Shown piece by piece: positions 33,838 to 42,245 of a stretch of DNA of 64,000 nucleotides. Each line of letters opens with the position of its first letter. Position 1 is the stretch's first letter. Source of the DNA: an uncultured Lachnospiraceae bacterium (GTDB lineage Bacteria; Bacillota; Clostridia; Lachnospirales; Lachnospiraceae). The stretch covers positions 1-64,000 of the forward strand of contig CALWMI010000047.1 of assembly GCA_944381745.1 (NCBI GenBank), read 5' to 3'. Under the pieces are notes generated by a model. That model worked only from the letters and a program-made list of their open reading frames with translations, was not told the origin of the DNA and searched no databases. The position numbers were made by a program, and so were the translations under genes.

Positions 33838-33867
33838 AAAAAGCAGCCCTGAGGGCTGCTTTTTATC
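33838..33867. terminator. Bidirectional intrinsic terminator
   Basis: AAAAGCAGCCC (33839-33849), three-base loop, GGGCTGCTTTT (33853-33863). The T/A tracts at both ends allow use on either strand. It lies upstream of the SpoIID-like start and 370 bases beyond the PEP carboxykinase stop, so it probably ends transcription of the latter. Confidence 0.75.
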
Positions 33868-34114
33868 TTTTGTTACCCAAAATGCCGTTTCCTGTTATTT
33901 TGACTCCTAGCCTAAGCCAGGTGGGCGACCGCAACTCTTCATCTGCCTTCCGCTTCTGCACAGCCATGCCGTCCGGCGGCCTGACATCCGAGAGAGCAAT
34001 ATTGGAATCCCATAAAAGTAAATGTAGGTTCAAAATTACAGGGTATCGCACATTCCAGGAATCGATCTCTGATTTCTTTAACTATTATATCTCAATTCCC
34101 TCAAATTATCAACC
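33868..34114. other. AT-richer intergenic stretch without a gene
   Basis: No open frame with a credible start or family resemblance. Base composition is more AT-rich than the neighbouring genes. It may be the remains of a lost gene or simply the 3' region of the PEP carboxykinase transcript. Confidence 0.4.
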
Positions 34115-34174
34115 GGAAAATCCGGCCGCCGGGATGTGGGGATAAGCTGGAAAATCCAGCCGCCGGGATGTGGG
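34115..34174. repeat. 34-bp period direct repeat downstream of pckA
   Basis: Two copies of GGAAAATCC(G/A)GCCGCCGGG followed by ATGTGGG occur at 34115-34140 and 34149-34174, differing at one base. Each begins with a small palindrome (CCGGAAAATCCGG or CTGGAAAATCCAG). Confidence 0.85.
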
Positions 34175-34231
34175 CAAACCTGGCAAGAAACCTGTGGAAT
34201 CTGTGCCGGGCTCCTGCGCAGGCACGCCTGC

Positions 34232-35899
34232 TTAAATCTCGGAGACGACCTTCTCCAGGGCTGCCAGGGCATCCTCCGGAAGCCTGTCATATCCGCCCTT
34301 GAACTCCTCTCTGGACTTCACAAAGTTCACGCGGTCCATCATCCTGGCCTTCATCTGCCGCACGTACTCCGGGTCATTCATATCCGGCACAAAGCCCTCC
34401 CACTCGAAGATCTCGATGTCGGAGAAGTTGCCCCACTGCTTGAACTGGGCCTTTCCTTCCACAATAGCCTCCAGGATGCCGATCGTATCCTTCGGCTGCA
34501 CCTTCTTGCCCATGAAATCGCCGGTGTTGATGATGTAGCAGTCCACGTTCTTCTCCTCCACCAGCTTCTTGAATTTCTCATAGTCGTTGGCCAGCGGGTA
34601 GGTGCGGAACGGGTTCGCGTAGGGCTCCACCACCAGGGCATCCGGATCCACGCCGGGCGCCAGGCGCTCCGCCGTGCTCCTCTTGGTGGCCAGGGTGGCT
34701 CCCATCACAGCCGCCAGGGAAGCGCCTTTCAGCTTGACCACCGGCGGGATGGTGGGATCTTTCATGATCCAGAAGATACCGTTGACCGGGGCGTCCAGGC
34801 GGTCCACCCGGTTCGGGCTCCACAGCTTGGACTTGATGGCGCGGCCGTTGCCGTTGCGGATATCCTCGGTGACAATCACGACCTTCCCGTCCTCGTCCAG
34901 CGTTGCGGAGCAGTTCTGCACTGTGAGCAGGTACTTGTTGTCCTCGCAGCCGGTGGGGTAATCCGCCGTCTTGTCAAAGTAGGAGGGCTCCAGCGCGATG
35001 GAGGAGCAGGTGTCCGTGTTGATGATGAACGCATCGTCGTGCAGCACCTTCACACCGTACTTGCCGTCATGCTTCGCATGGGTCAGCGTGGACTTGCCGG
35101 ATCCGGACAGCCCGTACACGGATGCCACATACTTGCTTCCGTCCGCCAGGGTGTACTCCTTCTGTCCGCCGTGGCAGGAGGCATAGCCGTTGCGGTTGGC
35201 AATCGCCCAGGCGATGGTCAAGGTTCCCTTCTTGTGCTCGCCGAAGTACTTCATCCCTAAGATTGCCGCGCAGTTCGTGCCTGTGTTGAAGTAGGAGAGG
35301 CATTTGCCGTCGCACACGTCGGTCTGGTCTGTTCCAGTCCACTGCGGGTCGGATACGATATAGATGTCCGGCTCATCTGCGATGGGACGGGAGCTCTTGT
35401 ACATGCGCACATACTCGTCAGACATATACTGGAAATTCAGCATCCAGGAGTAGAGGATGTTCTCCTCGCCCTCCGGGATCAGCAGGTGGGCCTTCACCAT
35501 GAACTCCGGATCCAGGCCGATATACACCTCCGCATGGTACAGGGTCTTCCACCTCATGTCATAGACAGCGTCCATCACGATCTTGTCCAGGGCGTCGCAG
35601 TTCACTCCCGGCTCCCCGGCAATTCTCCTGGCCGCCGCGTAGCGCCCGGTGATCGAGCCGTCGTTGAACAGCAGCACCTTCGCGTCGCTCTCCAGCCCGA
35701 ATTCCTCCCCACGGTATACCGGCATATCTGTCACCACAGTGCCCGGAGAATTCTTCGCCAGCTCATAGGCCTCCTTCAGCGTGTTGACTTTTATGACATT
35801 GTTTCCATAAAAAACCGCCTCGATGATCGAGCGGGTCTTGGCAAATCCAGGTTTTCCTTTGCCGATTTCACTCAGTGGGTAATAAGCCTTTGTAGACAT
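34232..35899 (-). CDS. pckA: Phosphoenolpyruvate carboxykinase (ATP)
   Basis: Interconverts oxaloacetate plus ATP and phosphoenolpyruvate plus CO2. In fermenting gut Clostridia it often works in the carboxylating direction. The 555-residue protein has the kinase-1a loop GLSGSGKST at 263-271, kinase-2/metal motif LHDDAFIINTD and the substrate-binding regions NTGTNCAAI and EPYANPFRTYPLANDYE. The length is near that of the family's longer members. ATG 35899 is preceded by GAAGGAGGAAGGA. It is divergent from citrate synthase and has a consensus promoter, so these two oxaloacetate-using enzymes share an intergenic control region. Confidence 0.94.
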   Translation of the reverse strand: MSTKAYYPLSEIGKGKPGFAKTRSIIEAVFYGNNVIKVNTLKEAYELAKNSPGTVVTDMPVYRGEEFGLESDAKVLLFNDGSITGRYAAARRIAGEPGVNCDALDKIVMDAVYDMRWKTLYHAEVYIGLDPEFMVKAHLLIPEGEENILYSWMLNFQYMSDEYVRMYKSSRPIADEPDIYIVSDPQWTGTDQTDVCDGKCLSYFNTGTNCAAILGMKYFGEHKKGTLTIAWAIANRNGYASCHGGQKEYTLADGSKYVASVYGLSGSGKSTLTHAKHDGKYGVKVLHDDAFIINTDTCSSIALEPSYFDKTADYPTGCEDNKYLLTVQNCSATLDEDGKVVIVTEDIRNGNGRAIKSKLWSPNRVDRLDAPVNGIFWIMKDPTIPPVVKLKGASLAAVMGATLATKRSTAERLAPGVDPDALVVEPYANPFRTYPLANDYEKFKKLVEEKNVDCYIINTGDFMGKKVQPKDTIGILEAIVEGKAQFKQWGNFSDIEIFEWEGFVPDMNDPEYVRQMKARMMDRVNFVKSREEFKGGYDRLPEDALAALEKVVSEI

Positions 35900-35931
35900 C
35901 TTATCCTTCCTCCTTCTAAAATATTACGCAC

Positions 35932-35960
35932 ATTATCTCATCTGCCCTGCAAAATGTCAA
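35932..35960 (-). promoter_or_regulatory. Promoter of pckA
   Basis: Minus-strand TTGACA (35955-35960) and GATAAT (35932-35937), 17-base spacer. Confidence 0.8.
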
Positions 35961-36132
35961 TAGCGCCGGCCCTCTTCCGCCGCTCACGCTCCATGCATTT
36001 TGCATTTTTATTGTAATTCATTTCTGTCAAAAAAGGAATCCCTTTTTCTCAAAATCCAATATATTTTTGCAGGTTTTCTTTCTCAATCCTGCATTTTTTG
36101 TTTTTATAATTCTTACAATTTTCGTCTGCCGA
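35961..36132. other. Divergent intergenic spacer between pckA and citrate synthase promoters
   Basis: AT-rich DNA with T tracts (for example 36050-36120) between two divergent promoters. No gene and no obvious palindromic operator were seen; A/T tracts suggest bent or open DNA. Confidence 0.4.
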
Positions 36133-36162
36133 TTGCCAGCCCCCGCCCGGTTATGCTATAAT
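36133..36162 (+). promoter_or_regulatory. Promoter of citrate synthase gene
   Basis: TTGCCA (36133-36138) and TATAAT (36157-36162) with an 18-base spacer and an extended -10 TGC. Confidence 0.75.
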
Positions 36163-36214
36163 AGATGCCAGTGATGCACTTTTACAGAAAATAATTACGA
36201 AAGGATGTGACCCC

Positions 36215-37579
36215 ATGCATTCCAATATCTACTCCGATTTGTCGCCGGAAATCCTCTCCCTGTCCAAGCTGGCGCAGGATTCCAGCGAGATCAACCCGGA
36301 ATTGTACACCAAATACGACGTCAAGCGGGGGCTCCGCGATATCAACGGCAAAGGTGTTCTTGCAGGTCTGACAGACATATCTGCCATCACTTCCTATACC
36401 ATCGAAGACAATGAGATGATCCCCTGCGAAGGAAAGCTTTATTACCGCGGCATCAACATCAAGGATCTTGTCAGGGGGTTCGTGAAGGAGAACCGCTTCG
36501 GATTTGAAGAGATCGCATACCTTCTCCTGTTCGGCACGCTGCCGAACAAGATGGAGCTTCTGTCCTTTACCAATCTGCTGGCCAATTACCGCACGCTTCC
36601 CACCAGTTTTGTGCGGGATATCATCATGAAGGCTCCCAGCCAGGATATGATGAATACCCTTGCCCGGAGCGTGCTGACGCTCTACTCCTACGACGACCGG
36701 GCAGACGACACCAGCATCCCCAACGTGCTGCGCCAGTCGCTGCAGCTGATCAGCCTGTTCCCGCTCCTGTCTGTGTACGGCTACCAGGCGTACAGCCATT
36801 ACCACGACGGGAAGAGCCTGTTCATCCATTCGCCCCAGCCGGAGCTGTCCACCGCTGAGAACATTCTTCACATCCTGCGCCCGGACAGCAGCTACACGGA
36901 CTTCGAGGCCAAGGTGCTGGATATCGCCCTCGTGCTGCACATGGAGCACGGCGGCGGCAACAACTCCACCTTCACGACCCACGTAGTCTCCTCCTCCGGC
37001 ACGGACACCTACTCCACCATCGCCGCTGCCCTGGGCTCCCTGAAAGGGCCGAAGCACGGCGGCGCCAATATCAAGGTGGTGAAGATGTTCCAGGATATGA
37101 AGGAGCAGGTGAAGGACTGGAAGGATGAGGAGGAGGTAGCCTCCTACCTGTCCGCCCTGCTGAACAAGGACGCCTTCGACCATGCCGGGCTGATCTACGG
37201 CATGGGGCATGCGGTCTACTCCCTGTCTGACCCCCGTGCGGACATCTTCCGCGCCTTCGTGGAGAAGCTGGCTGCGGAGAAGGGCCGCGAGGAGGAGTAC
37301 GCCCTCTACGCCCTGGTGGAGCGCCTGGCGCCGGAGGTCATCGGCCGCGAGCGGAAAATCTACAAGGGCGTCAGCGCCAACGTGGACTTCTACAGCGGCT
37401 TCGTGTACAGCATGCTGGATCTTCCCACAGAACTGTTCACCCCGATCTTCGCCATGGCCCGTATCGTCGGCTGGAGCGCCCACCGCATCGAGGAGCTGAA
37501 CAACAACGGCAAGATTATCCGTCCTGCCTACAAGAGTATCGCCAAGCACAAGGAATATACGCCGCTGAACAGGCGCTGA
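36215..37579 (+). CDS. Citrate / 2-methylcitrate synthase
   Basis: Condenses oxaloacetate with acetyl-CoA (or propionyl-CoA). The 454-residue protein belongs to the Si-type citrate synthase family, with GPKHGGANIKVV carrying the first catalytic histidine, GMGHAVYSLSDPRA the second, and EIAYLLLFGTLPN, LDIALVLHMEHGGGNNSTF and ANVDFYSGFVYSMLDLP as further conserved regions. About 80 residues longer than the E. coli-type core at the N-terminus. ATG 36215 follows AAAGGATG. No aconitase or isocitrate dehydrogenase gene is in the window, so its metabolic partner is not visible. Confidence 0.9.
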   Translation: MHSNIYSDLSPEILSLSKLAQDSSEINPELYTKYDVKRGLRDINGKGVLAGLTDISAITSYTIEDNEMIPCEGKLYYRGINIKDLVRGFVKENRFGFEEIAYLLLFGTLPNKMELLSFTNLLANYRTLPTSFVRDIIMKAPSQDMMNTLARSVLTLYSYDDRADDTSIPNVLRQSLQLISLFPLLSVYGYQAYSHYHDGKSLFIHSPQPELSTAENILHILRPDSSYTDFEAKVLDIALVLHMEHGGGNNSTFTTHVVSSSGTDTYSTIAAALGSLKGPKHGGANIKVVKMFQDMKEQVKDWKDEEEVASYLSALLNKDAFDHAGLIYGMGHAVYSLSDPRADIFRAFVEKLAAEKGREEEYALYALVERLAPEVIGRERKIYKGVSANVDFYSGFVYSMLDLPTELFTPIFAMARIVGWSAHRIEELNNNGKIIRPAYKSIAKHKEYTPLNRR

Positions 37580-37700
37580 CCTGTCAGAAGGCCGGCACAT
37601 GCGGGCTGCCCTGGAAGACTTGCACATCAGGCCTCCTGGACAGCTGGCGGATGTCCGGCTGCCCGAGATGGCCGGCAACCGTCTGCCGTCCAAGATGGCA

Positions 37701-37758
37701 AGGATGTCCCCTGGCTGTGGAGGTTATCCCCCGCAGAAAAGGGACATCCTCTTTTTTT
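37701..37758 (+). terminator. Intrinsic terminator after citrate synthase
   Basis: AGGATGTCCC (37701-37710) pairs with GGGACATCCT (37741-37750) around a 30-base loop, followed by CTTTTTTT. Confidence 0.75.
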
Positions 37759-37810
37759 GCCAAGAGGATGCCCCTTCTCTATTGTCTCTATCTTCTCTAT
37801 TGCCGTCTCT

Positions 37811-37855
37811 AGCGTCGGTGTACAAGGGACAACACGCCCCTTGTACACCGACGCT
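37811..37855. repeat. Long perfect palindrome, family copy F (best copy)
   Basis: AGCGTCGGTGTACAAGGG (37811-37828) is perfectly complementary to 37838-37855, with a nine-base loop. It has no T tract. It defines the family consensus used for the copies at 18.4, 20.15, 21.6 and 30.9 kb. Confidence 0.9.
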
Positions 37856-37900
37856 GTCATTTCTTGCCGGAGATTCCGGCTTTATTCCCGCGGGCAACGA

Positions 37901-37932
37901 GCCAAGCGGACATGCTTGCATGTCCGCTTGGC
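37901..37932. repeat. Perfect 15-bp stem hairpin
   Basis: GCCAAGCGGACATGC (37901-37915), two-base loop, and its exact complement (37918-37932). Flanking CGCGGGCA and TGCCGCG extend the pairing imperfectly. No T tract. This is a different sequence family from the palindrome at 37811. Confidence 0.88.
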
Positions 37933-37945
37933 GACTGCCGCGAGG

Positions 37946-38013
37946 GTCAAATACCCCGCAGCTCTGCTGCGCTACAAGTTTGATGCCCCGTAGCTTGCTG
38001 CGGGGTATTTGAC
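37946..38013. repeat. Palindromic element with 17-bp perfect arms fused to the aldehyde dehydrogenase 3' end
   Basis: GTCAAATACCCCGCAGC (37946-37962) is exactly complementary to 37997-38013. The 34-base interior contains further GC-rich complementary segments. The arm at 37946 contains the stop codon of the aldehyde dehydrogenase, and the whole element is translated as its last 20 residues. Confidence 0.9.
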
Positions 38014-39365
38014 TCCGCCCAGATCTCCTCATCTGTGATATTCTCCGTATCCTTCCTGGGCAGGCCGATCTGGGAGATATTGATCAGATGGGTGTAGGTC
38101 AGGTTCTCCGATATGCTGTTGTTGCCCCAGGAACCGCAGCCCAGCGTCGTCGTGGGGGAGAATCCATTCTGCAGGCTTCCCCCTGCGTTTGTGGAGGAGG
38201 GCTGGTTCACAATCAGGCGGCTGACCGGCAGCATCTCGCCCGCATAGCGGATATGGCCCATATCCTCTGAGTGCAGGGACACCGTATGCCCAGCGCCCTC
38301 CATCAGCAGGTTCTCCTTGGCGATGGCCACAGCGTCCTCGAAGGAATCATAGGGAAGCGCCGCCATCACCGGGCACATTTTCTCCCGGCAGAGCACTTCC
38401 TTCTCCCCGCTGTCGCTAACGCCCAGCAAAATCATCCTCGTCCCCTCCGGCACAGCCACCCCGGCCAGCCTGGCCACTGTCTGCACACCCTGGCCTACCA
38501 CTTCGCGGCTGATGGCTCCCCCGCCGGGGAAGATTGCCTCCCGGAAGGCTGCCAGCTCCTGCGGATCCTCCGTATAGTACACGCCGTTCTTCACGAACAG
38601 GCCCATGATATCCTGGTAGGCTTCCCGCGGCACGATCACGCTCTGCTCGCCGGAGCAGATAATCCCGTTGTCAAAAATACGGCCCGCGATCACCTTCTCC
38701 ACCGCCGCCTCCTGATCGATTCCCCGGTCCAGGATCACCTGCACATTGCCAGGCCCCACGCCCATCGCCGGCTTTCCGCTGGAATAGGCCGCCTTGACCA
38801 TGCCTGCCCCGCCGGTGGCAATGACCGTGTCCGCCGCCTTCATCAGCTCGCTGCTGAACTCCACGGACGGCTCCTCCACCGTCTGGATAATGTCGGCAGG
38901 CGCTCCCAAGCCCTGCACAATGGCGCGGAACTGCTCCACCAGATACCAGTTCACCTTCTTCGCCTTCGGGTGCGGGGCGATGACAATGGCGTTCCTCCCC
39001 TTGAAGGCAAACATGGCGTTGCACATGGGCGTGACCACCGGGTTGGTCACCGGCGTGATAGCCGCCACCACGCCCTTCGGCTTGGCCACCTTCAGGATGC
39101 CGGTCTTGCTGTCCTCTTCAATGACCCCGACAGATCTCTTGCCCTTCAGGCTGTACCAGATATTCTTGGACTTTCCGCGGCACTTGGCCGCCTTGTCCTC
39201 GTAGACGCCCATGCCGGTCTCCTCCACGGCACGGCGCGCCAGATCCTCTGCATTGTCATACACAAACTTGCCGATGGCCCGCGCCAGAGCGTCCACCTGC
39301 TCCTGGGAATATCCCTCCAACACCTGCTGGGCGGCACGCGCCCTCTCCATCAATTTCTCTACCAT
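37947..39365 (-). CDS. CoA-acylating aldehyde dehydrogenase with repeat-derived C-terminus
   Basis: A 472-residue enzyme of the EutE/PduP/AdhE-N family, converting acetaldehyde (or another aldehyde), CoA and NAD to acyl-CoA and NADH, or the reverse. Motifs include PKGVVAAITPVTNPVVTPMCNAMFAFKGRNAIV, GAPADIIQTVEEPSVEFSSELMKAADTVIATGG, GVGPGNVQVILDRG and FDNGIICSGEQSVIV with the catalytic cysteine. ATG 39365 follows GAGGGG. The last 20 residues (from NTPQQATG) are translated from a palindromic repeat and are not expected in homologues. No microcompartment shell genes are nearby, so it may serve fermentation. Confidence 0.9.
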   Translation of the reverse strand: MVEKLMERARAAQQVLEGYSQEQVDALARAIGKFVYDNAEDLARRAVEETGMGVYEDKAAKCRGKSKNIWYSLKGKRSVGVIEEDSKTGILKVAKPKGVVAAITPVTNPVVTPMCNAMFAFKGRNAIVIAPHPKAKKVNWYLVEQFRAIVQGLGAPADIIQTVEEPSVEFSSELMKAADTVIATGGAGMVKAAYSSGKPAMGVGPGNVQVILDRGIDQEAAVEKVIAGRIFDNGIICSGEQSVIVPREAYQDIMGLFVKNGVYYTEDPQELAAFREAIFPGGGAISREVVGQGVQTVARLAGVAVPEGTRMILLGVSDSGEKEVLCREKMCPVMAALPYDSFEDAVAIAKENLLMEGAGHTVSLHSEDMGHIRYAGEMLPVSRLIVNQPSSTNAGGSLQNGFSPTTTLGCGSWGNNSISENLTYTHLINISQIGLPRKDTENITDEEIWAESNTPQQATGHQTCSAAELRGI

Positions 39366-39389
39366 ACGCAAAGTCCCCTCTCCTCTTAC

Positions 39390-39737
39390 TCACCAGTATT
39401 TCTCATAGATCTTCTTCGTCTTAATCCCGAACCAAATCAGGACGGCGATGAATAGGACGATCACCCCGATCACCACCGCATCCGGCAGCGGCGTGATGTA
39501 ATTGTTCACCATAAAAACCACCGTCTCAGCCAGGAAGATCACCGCCATCAGCAGGATATAGCCGGACACCTCGTCGATGTACGCCTCCTTGTCCTTGCAC
39601 TTGTTCACGGGCACGTCCTTGCTGAGCACCATCCCCGTCTTGATCTCCCGCTTAATCTTAAAGCAGTACCACTGGTAGGCCATATAGCCGAAGCACAGCA
39701 GGCAGATCACGTCCATAAAGGAATTAAAATCGTTCAT
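39390..39737 (-). CDS. Small membrane protein of unknown function
   Basis: A 115-residue protein with three predicted helices: about 7-27 (FMDVICLLCFGYMAYQWYCF), 58-79 (GYILLMAVIFLAETVVFMV) and 86-106 (AVVIGVIVLFIAVLIWFGI). The segment between the first two is charged (KIKREIKTGMVLSKDVPVNKCKDKEAYID). The ATG at 39737 has a GGAGAGGAAG site. It lies between threonine synthase (12 bases upstream) and the aldehyde dehydrogenase (24 bases downstream) in one direction, so it is probably in their operon. I recognise no family. Confidence 0.75.
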   Translation of the reverse strand: MNDFNSFMDVICLLCFGYMAYQWYCFKIKREIKTGMVLSKDVPVNKCKDKEAYIDEVSGYILLMAVIFLAETVVFMVNNYITPLPDAVVIGVIVLFIAVLIWFGIKTKKIYEKYW

Positions 39738-39749
39738 CTTCCTCTCCTC

Positions 39750-41240
39750 CTACCGTATCCCCAAAAACTTCCGGATGGCCTGCTTCATCTCCCCGGGCTC
39801 GCATGTGGTCTTGTGGACCACCGGCGCCGTGCGGATCTCCTCCACGGCCCTGGGAATGGACAGGCCGGACATCTGTGACAGCTCGTCCGCCAGGGCGAAA
39901 TCATCTTTGCCCTCCGTCCCGGCCCCAATGGCCTCCATCACGCTCCGCGTAAATTTGAAGGGGCTGGCTGTGGAAGCCACAAGCATCTTCCTCTTGTCCT
40001 TCCTCTCCGCCCGGTATTTATCCGCAGCCGCTGCCGCAACCGCCGTGTGGGTATCCAGCACATAGCCGGTATCCTCGTATACCTGGCGGATCTTGGCTGC
40101 CGTCTCCTCCTCTGTGGCAAATTTCCCGGCAAAGATGGCCAGCTGCTCCCGCATCTGGGGTGTGACCGTATAGCTTCCACCCTCCGCCAGCTGCCCCATA
40201 AAATCCCTGCAGCGCCCGGCATCCTCGCCCGCAATCTTGTAGACCAGCCTCTCCAGGTTGCTGGAGATCAGGATATCCATGGACGGGGAGGAGGTCAAGA
40301 CGAACTCCCGGTTCCTGTCATAGGTCCCCGTCTCAAAAAAGTCATAGAGCACCTTGTTCTCATTGGAGGCGCACACCAGCTTCCCGATCGGCAGGCCCAT
40401 CTCCCGGGCATAGTAGGCTGCCAGTATATTGCCGAAGTTGCCCGTGGGCACCGTCACATTTAATTCCTCTTCCGGGAGAAGCTCCTCGTTCTCCAGAAGC
40501 TTCACATACGCATACACGTAGTAGGCAATCTGAGGCACCAGGCGCCCAATGTTGATGGAGTTGGCGGATGAAAACTGGAATCCCGCCCGGTCCATCTCCT
40601 TGGCCATCTCCCGGTCGCCGAACACTTCCTTGACGCCAGTCTGCGCGTCGTCGAAATTGCCGTGGATGCCCGCCACAAAGGTGTTGTCCCCCTTCTGGGT
40701 CACCATCTGCTTCTCCTGTATCGGGCTGACCCCATCCTTCGGATAGAAGACGGCAATCCTCGTCCCTGGAACGCCGGCAAACCCGGCGAGGGCAGCCTTC
40801 CCCGTATCCCCGGAGGTGGCCGTGAGAATTACAATCTCATGGTCCACGCCGTTCTTCCTGGCAGCTGTGGTCATCAGGTGGGGAAGGATCGACAGCGCCA
40901 TGTCCTTGAAGGCGATTGTCGGGCCGTGGAACAGCTCCAGGAAATAAGTGTTCCCCACCTTTGCGATGGGCGCAATCTCAGGCGTATCAAATTTCCCATC
41001 GTACGCCCTGCGGATGCAGTCCCTCAGCTCCTCCTCCGTGAAATCTGTCAGGAACAGCTTCAAGACCTGGTAGGCGATCTCCTGATACGATTTGTTCACC
41101 AGTTCTGACGGGTGCAGGTCCATCCTGGGGATATATTCCGGCACGAACAGCCCGCCGTCGTCGGACAGCCCCTTCAGTATCGCCTGAGACGCCGTCAGTT
41201 TGATATGATCGTTCCTCGTACTTTTATACAGCAGTTCCAT
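39750..41240 (-). CDS. thrC: Threonine synthase
   Basis: PLP enzyme converting O-phosphohomoserine to threonine. The 496-residue protein has the cofactor lysine in GPTIAFKDMALS (Lys112), LTATSGDTGKAALAGFAG and VPTGNFGNILAAYYAREMGLP. This is the longer class typical of yeast and many Gram-negative and clostridial enzymes. ATG 41240 follows GAGGAG with six bases between. It has its own promoter at 41335-41363 and heads the unit thrC, small membrane protein, aldehyde dehydrogenase. Confidence 0.95.
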   Translation of the reverse strand: MELLYKSTRNDHIKLTASQAILKGLSDDGGLFVPEYIPRMDLHPSELVNKSYQEIAYQVLKLFLTDFTEEELRDCIRRAYDGKFDTPEIAPIAKVGNTYFLELFHGPTIAFKDMALSILPHLMTTAARKNGVDHEIVILTATSGDTGKAALAGFAGVPGTRIAVFYPKDGVSPIQEKQMVTQKGDNTFVAGIHGNFDDAQTGVKEVFGDREMAKEMDRAGFQFSSANSINIGRLVPQIAYYVYAYVKLLENEELLPEEELNVTVPTGNFGNILAAYYAREMGLPIGKLVCASNENKVLYDFFETGTYDRNREFVLTSSPSMDILISSNLERLVYKIAGEDAGRCRDFMGQLAEGGSYTVTPQMREQLAIFAGKFATEEETAAKIRQVYEDTGYVLDTHTAVAAAAADKYRAERKDKRKMLVASTASPFKFTRSVMEAIGAGTEGKDDFALADELSQMSGLSIPRAVEEIRTAPVVHKTTCEPGEMKQAIRKFLGIR

Positions 41241-41334
41241 ATGATTCTCCTCGCCTTTCTCTCCTTCGCCGTCCGGGCCGGCGCACTGGCCGCCGCGTAT
41301 TGCCTGTCACAGCGCACTTCTTCCAACAAAGCGA

Positions 41335-41363
41335 ATTATAGCATATTCCCTGCCGCAGCACAA
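41335..41363 (-). promoter_or_regulatory. Promoter of thrC
   Basis: Minus-strand TTGTGC (41358-41363) and TATAAT (41335-41340), 17-base spacer, extended -10 TGC. Confidence 0.7.
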
Positions 41364-41403
41364 TAGTACAATCCGAAAGCCCGTGCAAAGGCTTCCTGGA
41401 ATT

Positions 41404-41997
41404 TTACATAAAAAATTCGTGCCCTCCGTGAGCCGCCACCTTGGTCAGGCTGCGGTCAAACCACCCCATGTTGGAGCTGGAGGCGAAGCTTCTCGCCGCA
41501 AAATACAGGGCGCCGCAGGAGTAGTCCTCCCCGGACAGGGCCCGGCGGACCGCTTCCTCCGTCTCCGCCGACACCCGGACGCGGTTGATCTTCCCGCTGG
41601 ATACCGGGGAAAACTGGCCGCTGGCGTAGACGACCCCCCGCACCGTATCCGGGAAGCTGGGATGCTCCACCCGGTTCAGGATGACATTGGCCACCATGAT
41701 TTTGCCCTTCATGTCCTCCCCCGAGGCTTCCGCCTCCACAATCCGGCAGAGCGTATTGTAGTCCTCCGCGTCGTACACCGTCCTGGCGTAGGCCTCTGTC
41801 ATGACTTCCTTGACCGCGCCCTCCATATTCTCATACCGGTAAGAGCGGGAGGCCGTCCCCACCTGGATGCCTGCCTCCACGTCGCTGACAAACCCAGCTG
41901 CCAGCAGGCCGCACAGGAGAAGCCCGGCAAGGGACACTCCGGCTGCCTTTCTCCTCCAACCTCTATCTTCCGTATATTGTCTCATGCATAATTTCAT
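41404..41997 (-). CDS. SleB/CwlJ-type cell wall hydrolase
   Basis: A 197-residue exported protein with an N-terminal signal or anchor helix (about 17-40) and a Hydrolase_2 domain: NTLCRIVEAEASGEDMKGKIMVANVILNRVEHPSFPDTVRGVVYASGQFSPV, with the catalytic glutamate in EAEA. SleB and CwlJ cleave cortex peptidoglycan during spore germination, though many paralogues act in vegetative cells. It lacks the peptidoglycan-binding domain of SleB. ATG 41997 follows AAGGAG. The promoter is at 42024-42052. Confidence 0.9.
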   Translation of the reverse strand: MKLCMRQYTEDRGWRRKAAGVSLAGLLLCGLLAAGFVSDVEAGIQVGTASRSYRYENMEGAVKEVMTEAYARTVYDAEDYNTLCRIVEAEASGEDMKGKIMVANVILNRVEHPSFPDTVRGVVYASGQFSPVSSGKINRVRVSAETEEAVRRALSGEDYSCGALYFAARSFASSSNMGWFDRSLTKVAAHGGHEFFM

Positions 41998-42023
41998 GAT
42001 TCCGTCACTCCTTACAGGTTGCT

Positions 42024-42052
42024 ATTATGTCACACTTTCGTAACATTGTTAA
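42024..42052 (-). promoter_or_regulatory. Promoter of the SleB-like gene
   Basis: Minus-strand TTAACA (42047-42052) and CATAAT (42024-42029), 17-base spacer. Confidence 0.6.
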
Positions 42053-42177
42053 TATCCTTTTAATATTTTCAGCGACTTAATCAAATTTTATGCACATGCA
42101 AATAAAAAAATTCCTCTTTTTTACAAAGGTTTTTTCACCAATTTTCTACTTGTTCGTTAATTTAACGTCAATTTTCG

Positions 42178-42221
42178 TCAAAAAAATTCCCCGGGGCATC
42201 TTTCTGCCTCCGAGGAATTTT
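42178..42221 (-). terminator. Intrinsic terminator of the leuC-leuD-acyP-ybaK unit
   Basis: AAAATTCCCCGG (42183-42194) pairs with CCGAGGAATTTT (42210-42221) including one G-U pair; on the minus strand the stem is followed by a run of T. It lies 25 bases after the ybaK stop. Confidence 0.8.
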
Positions 42222-42245
42222 AATATTTCTGTAATATTTTCCCTG

